Assembly: GCF_014873915.1 (NCBI RefSeq)
Contig: NZ_JADBEJ010000005.1
Span: 1,798,001-1,862,000 of the forward strand
DNA from: Amycolatopsis roodepoortensis
Lineage (GTDB): Bacteria > Actinomycetota > Actinomycetes > Mycobacteriales > Pseudonocardiaceae
Direction: 5' to 3'
DNA length: 64,000 nt
How positions within the stretch are numbered: position 1 is the stretch's first letter; each line of letters begins with the position of its first letter. The position numbers and the translations under genes were made by a program. This document shows positions 45,861 to 56,212 of this stretch, piece by piece. The notes beneath the pieces were generated by a model. That model saw nothing but the letters and a program-made list of their open reading frames with translations. It did no database searches and was not told the origin of the DNA.

Positions 45861-46910
45861 ATGCAAGGTGAGGCGAAACTGGAACAGCGCGTCGTGGAGG
45901 CGGCGGAAAAGCTGCTGTCCAAACGGAAATCGGTGACCGCGCTCGACGTCCTGACCGGCATCGGCTGGCTGCCGGAGAACGTTCTGAAGAGCTGGCAGCA
46001 GGGCCGGATCCCCGACCTGTCCACCGCCTTGCCGGTGAGCGCCGAGAAACTGGACTTCGCCCTAGGCGCGCTTCACCGGTGGACGCGGGAAAAGGCCCTC
46101 GAAAGCTCGGAGATCGAGCATGTCGGCGCGACCCGCGACCGGGCGGTCCTCCGGGTGACCTCGGGCGAACTGGCCGGTCTCGAACCGCTGTTCCGGACGC
46201 AGTGGCTCATGCCGGGACTGTCCGAGGCCAAACGTGCGCAAGTGCTCGCCCGGCAACAAAAAGCGCCGGATCTCGTCGTCTCCGTGGCATTGAAGGACTG
46301 GACGTGCGCCGACTGCGACGGCACCGGCGACCTGCTGTTCATGGAGAACGAAAAGCCGCATTGCCTCGACTGCGCCGACCTCGGTCACCTGGTCTTCCTC
46401 CCCGCCGGCGACACCGCCCTGACCCGCCGGGCGAAGAAGGCGAGCCGGCTTTCCGCCGTGGTCGTCCGCTTCAACCGGTCACGGAAGCGCAGTGAGCGGC
46501 AAGGGCTCCTGGTCGAGGAAGCGGCACTGCGCGGCGCCGAGGAACAATGCCTCGCCGACGAGGACGTCCGGGAACGCCGCCGCAGCCGGGATCGCGAACG
46601 CCGCGCCCACGAGGACGTCGAGTTCACCGCCCGATTCCACACCGCGATCACGGAGATGTTCCCCGGCTGCCCACCGGAGCGGGCACGCGCCATCGCCGAA
46701 CACGCGGGCCAGCGCGGCAGTGGCCGGGTGGGCCGCTCCGCCGCCGGGCGGGAACTGGCCGAGCGCGCGGTGTTCCTCGCCGTCGTCGCCTCGATCCGGC
46801 ATCTGGACACCGAGTACGACGACCTCCTCATGGCGGGCGTGGAGCGGCAGGCCGCCCGCGACCGCATCCGTCCCGCCATCGACGCGGTGCTCGAACGCTG
46901 GCGTTCCTGA
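45861..46910 (+). CDS. DUF2293 domain protein with zinc-ribbon-like Cys
   Basis: 349 residues from ATG 45861; TACGAT ends 8 nt before it. The middle (about residues 148-176) holds WTCADCDGTGD and CLDCADLGH, a pair of CxxC knuckles. The C-terminal third (FHTAITEMFPGCPPERARAI, then GQRGSGRVGRSAAG) is the DUF2293 domain. The first half has LDVLTGIGWLPENVLKSWQQ and no named domain. No signal or membrane helix. A nucleic-acid role is plausible but only inferred from the zinc ribbon. It is 18 nt after the CGNR gene, same strand. Confidence 0.72.
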   Translation: MQGEAKLEQRVVEAAEKLLSKRKSVTALDVLTGIGWLPENVLKSWQQGRIPDLSTALPVSAEKLDFALGALHRWTREKALESSEIEHVGATRDRAVLRVTSGELAGLEPLFRTQWLMPGLSEAKRAQVLARQQKAPDLVVSVALKDWTCADCDGTGDLLFMENEKPHCLDCADLGHLVFLPAGDTALTRRAKKASRLSAVVVRFNRSRKRSERQGLLVEEAALRGAEEQCLADEDVRERRRSRDRERRAHEDVEFTARFHTAITEMFPGCPPERARAIAEHAGQRGSGRVGRSAAGRELAERAVFLAVVASIRHLDTEYDDLLMAGVERQAARDRIRPAIDAVLERWRS

Positions 46911-46949
46911 CCGCTGTCACATTCCGGGCGCCGGCCTCGTCCAGGGGGC

Positions 46950-47306
46950 ATGTTCACCGCATATCTCATCGTGGCGCTCGTGACGATCGTGCTCACCGCA
47001 GGGGCCGCGATCGCCGATTTCGCGTATGCCCCGTTCGTCCTCAAGAACTCCGCCGCCGTCGGCGTACCCCGCTCTTGGCTCATACCCCTGGGGTTGGTGA
47101 AGGCCGCGGGCGCGGCGGGCCTCATCCTCGGCCTGCTCGGGGTGCCATACCTCGGCACCGCGGCGGCCGCCGGTCTGGTCCTGTTCTACCTCGGCGCGGT
47201 CGTCGTCCACGTGCGAACCCGCGTCTTCGGCAACATCGCCGCTCCCGGCGGTCTTCTCGCGCTGGCCGCGGTCGTCCTGGTCTTGGATCTCGCTCAGGCC
47301 AGGTAG
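46950..47306 (+). CDS. DoxX-like membrane protein
   Basis: 118 residues from ATG 46950. Four membrane helices (YLIVALVTIVLTAGAAIADF, LGLVKAAGAAGLILGLLGV, and two more Ala/Leu-rich ones) with the DoxX-family turn PRSWLIPLGLVKA. DoxX-like proteins are small membrane proteins often linked to redox stress or thiol oxidation in actinobacteria; there is no proven activity for this subgroup. Its last 13 bases overlap the convergent kinase-like gene. Confidence 0.8.
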   Translation: MFTAYLIVALVTIVLTAGAAIADFAYAPFVLKNSAAVGVPRSWLIPLGLVKAAGAAGLILGLLGVPYLGTAAAAGLVLFYLGAVVVHVRTRVFGNIAAPGGLLALAAVVLVLDLAQAR

Positions 47307-47944
47307 GGGCCGAAGTGCTCGGCGACGACGTCCGCGATCGCCTCGGCGTCTCGTGAGCCGTCGATCTCCAGCACCCGGATGCCGAGATCCTTCGCGGTAC
47401 GGACGGCGTCGTCGGCGACGAGCCGGTCCCGCTCGATCCGGTTGCGCTGCGCGCGTTCGGTGTCGCTGACCCGGTGCGCCACCGAGCCGGCCCGGGGCAG
47501 CACGCGGAGCTGGTGCTCGCGGAACTCGTCGGTGGGCACCAGCACGATCATCCGCCGTGGTGAATCCAGGAGAGGCGCGACCAATTCCGGGCGCAGCCCC
47601 CAGCCTTCGGCGAGGATCGGGCGCCCGGAGACCAGCGCGCGCAGATCGTCCAGCGCCCATTCGAACCGCAGCGGGAAACCGGCGATCGTTTCGGCGGCCA
47701 TCCGCTCGGGCGTGGTGTCCACCCAGACGGACTCCGGGTCGGGATCCGCGGCGGGCAGTCCATTATGGACGCGGTGAGCGATGCGGCGGTCCTGATGGGC
47801 GCGGGCGTCGTGGAAGTCGTAGTGGTAGACGGTGATGCCGTGGCGGTGCGCCAGAATCCGGGAAACGGTGGACTTTCCCGCCCACTGGCCGCCGCAGATC
47901 CAGAGCGCCTGCCCGAGCGTGCCGAACGGGTCGAGGGTGGTCAC
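47294..47944 (-). CDS. P-loop NTPase, kinase-like protein
   Basis: 216 residues from GTG 47944, which has GGAGG 7 nt upstream; an upstream frame through the palindrome is not real. The Walker A motif CGGQWAGKSTVSRI lies near residues 17-30 and YDFHDARAHQDRR follows, an acid-rich substrate loop. The C-terminal half has RPILAEGWGLRPELV and ends in the adenylate-kinase-like lid RNRIERDRLV. It resembles small-molecule or antibiotic kinases without a clear substrate. Its 3' end overlaps the DoxX gene by 13 bases. Confidence 0.65.
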   Translation of the reverse strand: MTTLDPFGTLGQALWICGGQWAGKSTVSRILAHRHGITVYHYDFHDARAHQDRRIAHRVHNGLPAADPDPESVWVDTTPERMAAETIAGFPLRFEWALDDLRALVSGRPILAEGWGLRPELVAPLLDSPRRMIVLVPTDEFREHQLRVLPRAGSVAHRVSDTERAQRNRIERDRLVADDAVRTAKDLGIRVLEIDGSRDAEAIADVVAEHFGPYLA

Positions 47945-47958
47945 GCAATCGCCTCCAG

Positions 47959-48013
47959 TGTCAGGAAAGGGTCGTTCAGGGCACACATCGTCCTGAACGA
48001 CCCTTTCCTGACA
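47959..48013. terminator. Palindrome after nrdJ
   Basis: TGTCAGGAAAGGGTCGTTCA plus GG at 47959-47980 pairs with CC plus TGAACGACCCTTTCCTGACA at 47992-48013; the stem is 22 bp with an 11-nt loop. It lies 11 nt beyond the nrdJ stop and before the kinase-like gene, both on the minus strand. Confidence 0.78.
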
Positions 48014-48024
48014 TTCGCTGAGCG

Positions 48025-50841
<2,817 letters not shown>

Positions 50842-50875
50842 GGGTCTTTCCCTCACTCCCACGCGGGAGGCGGCA

Positions 50876-51364
50876 TCAGCCGTCTTTCGCGTCTTGATCG
50901 CTCTCGTCCGGTGTGGCAGCCATGGCCTCACGAAGGTCCGAGATCTCCTTCTCGAAGTCCTCGACCGAGGAGAAGGAGCGGTAGACACTGGCGAACCGGA
51001 GATAGGCGACGCCGTCGAGTTCGCGCAGGGGGCCCAGGATCGCCAGGCCGACCTCGTGACTCGGGATCTCCGCCAGCCCCGCCGACCGGATCGACTCCTC
51101 GACCCGCTGCGCGAGCTGCTGCAGCGCGTCGTCGTCGACCGGCCTGCCCTGGCAGGCGCGGCGCACCCCCCGGACCACCTTGTCCCGGCTGAACTGCTCG
51201 GTGACCCCGGATCGTTTGACGACGGCGAGCACCATCGTCTCCGAAGTGGTGAAGCGCCGGCCGCAAGCGGCGCACGAGCGCCTCCGCCGGATCGCCTGAC
51301 CCTCATCCACCTCTCGGGAGTCGACGACCCGAGAGTCCGCATGCCGGCAGAACGGGCACCTCAT
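50876..51364 (-). CDS. nrdR: NrdR, ribonucleotide reductase repressor
   Basis: 162 residues from ATG 51364. The zinc ribbon has C3, C6, C31 and C34 exactly as in known NrdR (MRCPFCRHAD, SCAACGRRF), followed by the ATP-cone VVKRSGVTEQFSRDKVVRGV which senses ATP/dATP. It binds pairs of NrdR boxes and represses nrd genes when dATP is high. It precedes nrdJ by 34 nt on the same strand. The leader before it (51365-51661) holds three DnaA-box-like nonamers and an ACATATAG island. Confidence 0.94.
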   Translation of the reverse strand: MRCPFCRHADSRVVDSREVDEGQAIRRRRSCAACGRRFTTSETMVLAVVKRSGVTEQFSRDKVVRGVRRACQGRPVDDDALQQLAQRVEESIRSAGLAEIPSHEVGLAILGPLRELDGVAYLRFASVYRSFSSVEDFEKEISDLREAMAATPDESDQDAKDG

Positions 51365-51445
51365 CCGCCGATCACCTTCCCCTCCGCGCCGGCCGGTCCC
51401 GAATGGACGCCCGTTCCGCCGCCACGCAACGGCGAAAGATCGACA

Positions 51446-51498
51446 TGTGGATCGATCTGTGGACATCCGGTGGGTGAACACCGGCCAGCTGTGGACAA
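51446..51498. promoter_or_regulatory. DnaA-box cluster before nrdR-nrdJ
   Basis: TGTGGATCG (51446-51454), TGTGGACAT (51458-51466) and TGTGGACAA (51490-51498). The last is the complement of the perfect box TTGTCCACA and the others differ in the last three bases. All read the same way. DnaA is known to regulate nrdAB in E. coli; a link to nrdRJ here is inferred. Confidence 0.55.
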
Positions 51499-51530
51499 CT
51501 GGTACCGAGTCTACCCCAAGCTATGGACCA

Positions 51531-51562
51531 ACTACAGCCATGTAACTACTACATATAGCGGT
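51531..51562. promoter_or_regulatory. AT-rich island with candidate NrdR boxes
   Basis: ACTACAGCCATGTAACT and ACTACATATAGCGG, with ACTACA starts at 51531 and 51548, 17 nt apart. ATATAG in the second resembles the NrdR-box core. This is the most AT-rich spot in the nrdR upstream region. Match to the box is partial only. Confidence 0.35.
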
Positions 51563-51661
51563 GGAGACTAGGGCGAGGTCCGGGCGCGCGCAAGCGCGAC
51601 GGCCGGGTCCGTCAGACACGAATGAGGAGCTCACCCACGAGGGGTGAGAACGACACGAGGA

Positions 51662-52156
51662 TCACCTCCCGCCTTCCGCCACCTCGGCCGCGACCGGCAC
51701 CGTGAGCGGCAATCCGGGGACAAGAACGGCGTCTTCCAGGGAGTTGAGCTCCTTGATCTTGGCGACGACCGCGCCGGTGTCGCTTCCTGGCGCGAAACGC
51801 GCCGCCAGCTCCGTCAGGGTGTCCCCCGCGGAAACGGACACCGTCGTGGTCCGTTCGGGCACCGCGGCGCCGGGAACACCGGCCAAGAACAGACCCAATC
51901 CGGTGACGACTCCGGCGACGAGAAGGGCCATCGCGGCGAGCGACGGCCACCTGAGCGGGAGCCGCCGCGGCGCCGGGCACGCCGGGGAGGCGGTGGCGAC
52001 ACCGGGACGGCGGCCCGCCACGACCCGCGCCCTGGCCGGCGGGCGCAAGGGCTCGGCACGCCCGCCCCGCACCACCCGCACGGGCCGGGTCACCCCTGCC
52101 GGAACGGACCTGGGGGAACTGGGCCGCACCAGTCCTCGATCGGCCAGAATCGACAT
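51662..52156 (-). CDS. SOS-linked LysM protein (Rv2719c-like)
   Basis: 164 residues from ATG 52156, GAGGAGG 5 nt upstream. A basic, Pro/Arg-rich cytosolic region (to residue 65), one membrane helix (LAAMALLVAGVVTGLGLFLA), then a LysM-type segment VSVSAGDTLTELAARFAPGS in the outside part. It is divergent from lexA, as Rv2719c is in M. tuberculosis, and two adjacent LexA boxes stand 59 nt before its start. Such proteins stop cell division during DNA damage or act on peptidoglycan (compare DivS, YneA). Role here inferred from place and architecture. Confidence 0.82.
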   Translation of the reverse strand: MSILADRGLVRPSSPRSVPAGVTRPVRVVRGGRAEPLRPPARARVVAGRRPGVATASPACPAPRRLPLRWPSLAAMALLVAGVVTGLGLFLAGVPGAAVPERTTTVSVSAGDTLTELAARFAPGSDTGAVVAKIKELNSLEDAVLVPGLPLTVPVAAEVAEGGR

Positions 52157-52214
52157 CGGAACCTCCTCGCAACTCCTGCTGCGCTCGCACCGGGCCGGGA
52201 CCCGGCGATCAAGA

Positions 52215-52230
52215 TCGAACAAGCGTTCTA
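52215..52230. promoter_or_regulatory. LexA box 1
   Basis: TCGAACAAGCGTTCTA: matches TCGAAC-N4-GTTCGA except one base. It lies 59 nt upstream of the LysM gene start. Confidence 0.85.
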
Positions 52231-52246
52231 TCGAACGCCCGTGCGA
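52231..52246. promoter_or_regulatory. LexA box 2
   Basis: TCGAACGCCCGTGCGA: one base off the consensus, directly abutting box 1, so two LexA dimers could sit on adjacent turns. Confidence 0.8.
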
Positions 52247-52294
52247 ATGTGTACCACCTCCCACCGACAAAAATCGAGCGACACGGCGTGTCCA

Positions 52295-52310
52295 TCGAAC
52301 AGATGTTTGA
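52295..52310. promoter_or_regulatory. LexA box 3
   Basis: TCGAACAGATGTTTGA: one base off the consensus. It is the box nearest lexA, 164 nt before its start, and should give autorepression. Confidence 0.8.
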
Positions 52311-52474
52311 AATCGTCGTCCCGGCGGGCTAACGTCGTTGACCAGGGCGTCTGCTGCGCGGACGCCGCCGGTGCCGTGGGCGGGGAAGATCGTCCGCCAC
52401 CGGCGAAGACACGCGAAGTCGGTCCGGGCGACCGGACGTACTGGGAGGCGACGCAGAGATGAAGGAGCGATACG

Positions 52475-53191
52475 GTGGCTAAGGAGAGCAAGGCGGGGAA
52501 CGCGCCTAGGGGCTCGGGCAAGGTGCGCGCCTTGCCCGAGGTCTACGAGGTGGACGAGACCCTGACCGTGCGACAGCAGCAGGTGCTCGACGTGATCAAA
52601 CTGTGGGTGAGCCGGTTCGGCTACCCGCCGAGTGTGCGTGAGATCGGCGAGGCGGTCGGGCTGACCTCCACTTCGTCGGTGTCGCACCAGTTGCAGGCCC
52701 TGCAGCGCAAGGGCTATCTGCGACGCGACCCCAACCGCCCGCGTGCGGTGGGAGTGCTCGCCACGACGGACGACAACCCGATGGGCATCGACGTCGAGCA
52801 GCCCCAGTCCGCCGCGAAGGCCGCGTACGTGCCGCTCGTCGGCCGGATCGCCGCCGGTGGGCCGGTGCTGGCGGAGCAGGCGATCGAAGACGTCTTCCCG
52901 CTGCCGCGGGAGATCGTCGGCGAGGGTGAGCTCTTCCTGCTGAGCGTCACCGGTGACTCGATGGTCGACGCCGCCATCACCGATGGCGACTGGGTCGTCG
53001 TGCGCCAACAGCCCACGGCGGATCCGGGCGAGATCGTGGCGGCGATGATCGACGGCGAGGCGACGGTCAAGACGTTCAAGCGCAAGGACGGCCACATCTG
53101 GCTGATGCCGCACAACGAGGCGTACGAGCCCATCCCGGGTGACGACGCCACGATCCTCGGCAAGGTCGTCGCCGTTCTTCGCAGGCTGTAG
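52475..53191 (+). CDS. lexA: LexA, SOS repressor
   Basis: 238 residues from GTG 52475, AAGGAG 7 nt upstream. The winged HTH covers VRQQQVLDVIKLWVSRFGY and SVREIGEAVGLTSTSSVSHQ. Self-cleavage is expected between A127 and G128 (RIAAGG), with nucleophile S162 (TGDSM) and K199 (TVKTF). The distances A-S of 35 and S-K of 37 equal those in E. coli LexA. It represses the DNA-damage regulon until RecA filaments trigger cleavage. The N-terminal 20 residues are an extension usual in actinobacteria. Confidence 0.96.
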   Translation: MAKESKAGNAPRGSGKVRALPEVYEVDETLTVRQQQVLDVIKLWVSRFGYPPSVREIGEAVGLTSTSSVSHQLQALQRKGYLRRDPNRPRAVGVLATTDDNPMGIDVEQPQSAAKAAYVPLVGRIAAGGPVLAEQAIEDVFPLPREIVGEGELFLLSVTGDSMVDAAITDGDWVVVRQQPTADPGEIVAAMIDGEATVKTFKRKDGHIWLMPHNEAYEPIPGDDATILGKVVAVLRRL

Positions 53192-53215
53192 TCCGGAGCC
53201 GGAGCACGCCGGGAT

Positions 53216-53235
53216 CCCGGGTCACCCGACCCGGG
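53216..53235 (+). terminator. Hairpin after lexA
   Basis: CCCGGGT, loop CACCCG, ACCCGGG: a 7-bp perfect GC-rich stem 25 nt after the lexA stop, before the convergent propeller gene. No T-run, so efficiency is uncertain. Confidence 0.55.
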
Positions 53236-53266
53236 TCAGACTCGGCAGCTTCGGCAGGCCACCCGG

Positions 53267-54280
53267 TCAGGCGCGCCGCTTGCGCAGCCTGCCGACCAGC
53301 AGAAGGCCGCCGATCACGACGACCGCGGCGATCCCAGCCTGCACGTACGGGAAGCCGGACCCCTGGCCAGAGCCACCGGCCGCGGAGGTCCCGCCCGACG
53401 TGCTGCCCTCGGACTTCGCCGCGTCCACGGCGAGCGCGGCCGCGCCCTTCACCGCCCGGATCTGCTCCCCGACGCCCTCCCCGCCGGACAGCAGCGTCCC
53501 GTCCGGATCGAAGGCGATCGCCTCGCCCTGCTTCTCGTTCGGCAAGGGCACGCGCACGGGTTCGCGCTGCAGCGCGCTCTTGAGGTCTCCGTCGGTGACG
53601 GCGTAGAGGTAGGCGTCGGTGTAGGTACGCAACGCGACCACCGAGCCGTCGGCCATCGAGGCCGCGCCGGTCACCGTCATCGATCCGATCGACCCGACGG
53701 GTCCGCCCGGCGTCGAGGTCTCCTTGATCTGCAACGAACCCACGCTCTCCAGCGGGGTCGGGCCGGGGCTCGCGAGCGGCCCCGTCGGCCGGTACACCTT
53801 CGCGTCGCCGAAGACGTCCTTGGTGATCAGGTACGGCGTGCCCGAGCGGTCCATGATCAGCGCTTCGACGTCGTGCTGGCCGTCGGGATAGGTGAGCCGG
53901 TGCAGCGTGGCCTTGCCCTGGGGGGTCAGCGAGATCAGCGCGACCGTGTCCCGCTTCTTGCGGTTGTCGCCGGTGTCGGAAAGCCAGAAGGTGCCGTCGG
54001 CGGTGCGGGCGAGGTCTTCGGGGTCGTAAGGATCCGTCGCGGCCGAGATGACCTTCTGGACCTTGCAGTCGCGGCCGAGGACGAAGACCTGCGTCTTGGT
54101 GCCGCCGTCGTTGAGGGCGTACAGGTGCTCGCCGTCGGAGACCAGTCCGGACAGTTCACCGAGCCGGGATTCGCTGTTCTTGCACACCGGCTGCGGCGCC
54201 GGGACCTCCTGCGCCATGGCGGGAGCCGTCCCGCCGATGAACGCCGCCAGCACGACCGCGGCCGCGACAATCCCCCGCAC
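53267..54280 (-). CDS. Membrane-anchored beta-propeller protein
   Basis: 337 residues from GTG 54280, 5 nt after GGAGG; a GTG at 54286 would overlap that site. Sec signal RGIVAAAVVLAAFIGGTAPA, cleaved near AMAQ. Repeated four-strand blades with D-P-E-D-L-A-R-T-A-D-G-T-F-W-like turns (DLARTADGTFWLSDTGDNRK, then VEALIMDRSGTPYLITKD, then GEAIAFDPDGTLL) form a propeller. A Gly/Ser linker and one membrane helix (VQAGIAAVVVIGGLLLVGRL) with a basic end anchor it. Ligand unknown; esterase-like phytase or lactonase folds look similar. Convergent with lexA. Confidence 0.72.
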   Translation of the reverse strand: MRGIVAAAVVLAAFIGGTAPAMAQEVPAPQPVCKNSESRLGELSGLVSDGEHLYALNDGGTKTQVFVLGRDCKVQKVISAATDPYDPEDLARTADGTFWLSDTGDNRKKRDTVALISLTPQGKATLHRLTYPDGQHDVEALIMDRSGTPYLITKDVFGDAKVYRPTGPLASPGPTPLESVGSLQIKETSTPGGPVGSIGSMTVTGAASMADGSVVALRTYTDAYLYAVTDGDLKSALQREPVRVPLPNEKQGEAIAFDPDGTLLSGGEGVGEQIRAVKGAAALAVDAAKSEGSTSGGTSAAGGSGQGSGFPYVQAGIAAVVVIGGLLLVGRLRKRRA

Positions 54281-54372
54281 ATCCACCTCCGAACCGTGGA
54301 ACCCCTGAAGCCCCACACTACGGAGACGTCCGGGACCGCGCGCAGTTCGGTGCGGACGCCGAGATGGGGCGG

Positions 54373-54392
54373 AATGTCGCGAAGGCCACTTT
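54373..54392. repeat. Truncated family A half
   Basis: ATGTCGCGAAGGCCACTTTC (54373-54392) equals the left half of family A but for one base, with the partner half absent. It abuts the small gene's stop codon. Confidence 0.5.
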
Positions 54393-54655
54393 CAGCCGCG
54401 GGCGTCGAACTCGATCAGCCAGGCCTGGAAATCGACCGGACCGTGCAGATAGCCGGCAGGCGAGGTCATCAGATCGGCACCGAACAACCAGTCCAGCGCG
54501 TCCCAGACCAAGGCGTCATCGACCCGGCGGGCGTCTTCGACCATCCACGGGCGGGCCCAATCGGAGGCTTCCGCGCGTGTGACCGCACCGGTCGCAAGGT
54601 CCTCCAGCACTTTTCGCACCTCAGCACGCGTCGGCACCGGCGCGGATTCACGCAT
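54392..54655 (-). CDS. Small hypothetical protein (87 aa)
   Basis: 87 residues from ATG 54655, which has GGAGG 5 nt upstream; longer frames run into the palindrome and are rejected. It is rich in Ala, Asp and Trp: TRAEVRKVLEDLATGAVTRA, then EASDWARPWMVEDARRVDDA and VWDALDWLFGADLMTSPAGY. No signal, cysteine or metal motif. The helix-rich, Trp-bearing pattern looks like a small soluble all-alpha protein. It lies between hflX (palindrome between them) and the propeller gene, all on the same strand. I do not recognise the family. Confidence 0.6.
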   Translation of the reverse strand: MRESAPVPTRAEVRKVLEDLATGAVTRAEASDWARPWMVEDARRVDDALVWDALDWLFGADLMTSPAGYLHGPVDFQAWLIEFDARG

Positions 54656-54679
54656 GAGGGCCTCCACTGCATCGAACGA

Positions 54680-54730
54680 CGTGAAGGCCCCCTTCACTGC
54701 GTCCAACGCAATGAAGGGGGCCTTCACGTA
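54680..54730. repeat. Family B palindrome after hflX
   Basis: ACGTGAAGGCCCCCTTCACT plus GCGT (left), loop CCA, ACGC plus AATGAAGGGGGCCTTCACGT (right); one mismatch. The core GTGAAGG-CCC-CCTTCAC equals that at 2586. It starts 6 nt from the hflX stop, its likely terminator. Confidence 0.83.
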
Positions 54731-54735
54731 CTTGC

Positions 54736-56169
54736 TTACAGAGCCGAGTTCGTCTGGAAGTCGCTCAGCGCCGCGGCCAGTTCGGGCCTGCCGCGGACGA
54801 CCAGGCGCGTCCCGGTCTCGACGTGCTCTTCCTCCAGCACCTCGCCGTCGGCGTGGGCGCGGGAGACGAGTTCGCCTCGCGAGTACGGGATCAGTACCTC
54901 GACCACGACCTCCGGCCTCGGCAGCCGCTCCGCGATCACCTCGGCCAGCTCCGTGATCCCGGTACCGGTCCGCGCCGACACCTGCACCGAACCGGCCAGC
55001 TGGTGCCGCAACCGGGCCAGCGACACCTCGTCGGCGGCGTCGGCCTTGTTGATCACCAGCAGCTCCGGCGGGAGCGGCTCGGAACGGCGCTTCGTGATCT
55101 CGGCGAGCACTTCGCGCACCGCGTTGACCTGCTCTTCCGGCGTCGGGTCGGAACCGTCGACGACGTGCACGAGCAGGTCGGCGCTCGCCGCCTCCTCCAG
55201 CGTCGAGCGGAACGCGTCCACCAGCTGGTGCGGCAGGTGCCGGACGAAACCGACGGTGTCGGTCAGCGTGTAGGTGCGGCCGTCGGGGGTCTGCGCCCGC
55301 CGGGTCGTCGGGTCCAGCGTGGCGAACAGCGCGTCCTCCACCAGCACCCCGGCGCCGGTCAGCGCGTTGAGCAGGCTCGACTTGCCGGCATTGGTGTAGC
55401 CGACGATCGCGACGCTCGGCACCTCGTTGGCCACCCGTCGACCGCGTTTGGTCTCGCGGATGGTGTCCATCGCGGCGATCTCGCGGCGCAGCTTCGACAC
55501 GCGCTTGTTGATCCGCCGCCGGTCGGTTTCGAGCTTCGTCTCACCAGGACCACGCAGACCCACACCACCGTTGGCGCCACCCGCGCGGCCACCGGCCTGC
55601 CGGGACAGCGCCGCACCCCACCCGCGGAGCCGCGGGATCAGGTACTGCAGCTGGGCCAGCTCGACCTGCGCCTTGCCCTCCTTGGAGCGGGCGTGCTGCG
55701 CGAAGATGTCGAGGATCAGGGCGGTGCGGTCGATGACCTTCACCTTGACCTTCTCCTCCAGCTGACGCAGCTGGCCGGGCGAGAGCTCCCCGTCGCAGAT
55801 CACCGTGTCGGCACCGGTGGCCGCCACGATCTGGCGAAGCTCCTTGACCTTGCCCGAGCCGATGTAGGTGGCGGGATCCGGGCGGATCCGCCGCTGCACC
55901 AGGCCTTCCAGCACCTCGGAGCCTGCCGTTTCGGCCAGCCGGGCGAGTTCGGCGAGCGAGGCCTCGGACTGGAGGGCGCTGCCCTCGGTCCACACACCGA
56001 CCAGAACGACGCGCTCCAGGCGCAACTGCCGGTATTCGACCTCGGTGACATCCGCGAGTTCGGTGGACAGGCCCGCTACCCGGCGGAGCGAGGCGCGGTC
56101 CTCGAGCTCCAGTTCGCCGGTCGATGGGTCCATGTCGTCGTTCAGATCGTTGTGTGTCAGTTCCGTCAT
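54736..56169 (-). CDS. hflX: GTPase HflX
   Basis: 477 residues from ATG 56169. N-terminal HflX domain (VERVVLVGVWTEGSA-like opening, then DPATYIGSGKVKELRQIVAA), coiled-coil linker (ETDRRRINKRVSKLRREIAA), then the G domain: G1 GYTNAGKSS near 253, G3 DTVGFVRHLP, G4 NKAD. It splits stalled 70S ribosomes during stress. The GLRGPGETKLE motif, the HflX hallmark, is present. Position between the ArsR/MFS pair and the small gene mirrors hflX next to dapF-miaA in M. tuberculosis. A family B palindrome follows. Confidence 0.94.
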   Translation of the reverse strand: MTELTHNDLNDDMDPSTGELELEDRASLRRVAGLSTELADVTEVEYRQLRLERVVLVGVWTEGSALQSEASLAELARLAETAGSEVLEGLVQRRIRPDPATYIGSGKVKELRQIVAATGADTVICDGELSPGQLRQLEEKVKVKVIDRTALILDIFAQHARSKEGKAQVELAQLQYLIPRLRGWGAALSRQAGGRAGGANGGVGLRGPGETKLETDRRRINKRVSKLRREIAAMDTIRETKRGRRVANEVPSVAIVGYTNAGKSSLLNALTGAGVLVEDALFATLDPTTRRAQTPDGRTYTLTDTVGFVRHLPHQLVDAFRSTLEEAASADLLVHVVDGSDPTPEEQVNAVREVLAEITKRRSEPLPPELLVINKADAADEVSLARLRHQLAGSVQVSARTGTGITELAEVIAERLPRPEVVVEVLIPYSRGELVSRAHADGEVLEEEHVETGTRLVVRGRPELAAALSDFQTNSAL

Positions 56170-56212
56170 CGTGCCTCCATGGTCCCACGTTTCGGCGGCG
56201 GGACCGAATTCA

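Larger units (their letters stand above)
52157..52474. other. Divergent SOS promoter region
   Basis: The 318 bp between the LysM gene and lexA hold no gene. They carry two LexA boxes side by side (52215-52246) near the LysM gene and one (52295-52310) toward lexA. Stretch 52320-52455 has no feature I can name. Confidence 0.75.

Noticed and set aside
51365..51661. A B12 riboswitch before nrdR-nrdJ
   Set aside because: The GCCACTG box and the other conserved parts of a cobalamin riboswitch are not found in this 297-bp leader.
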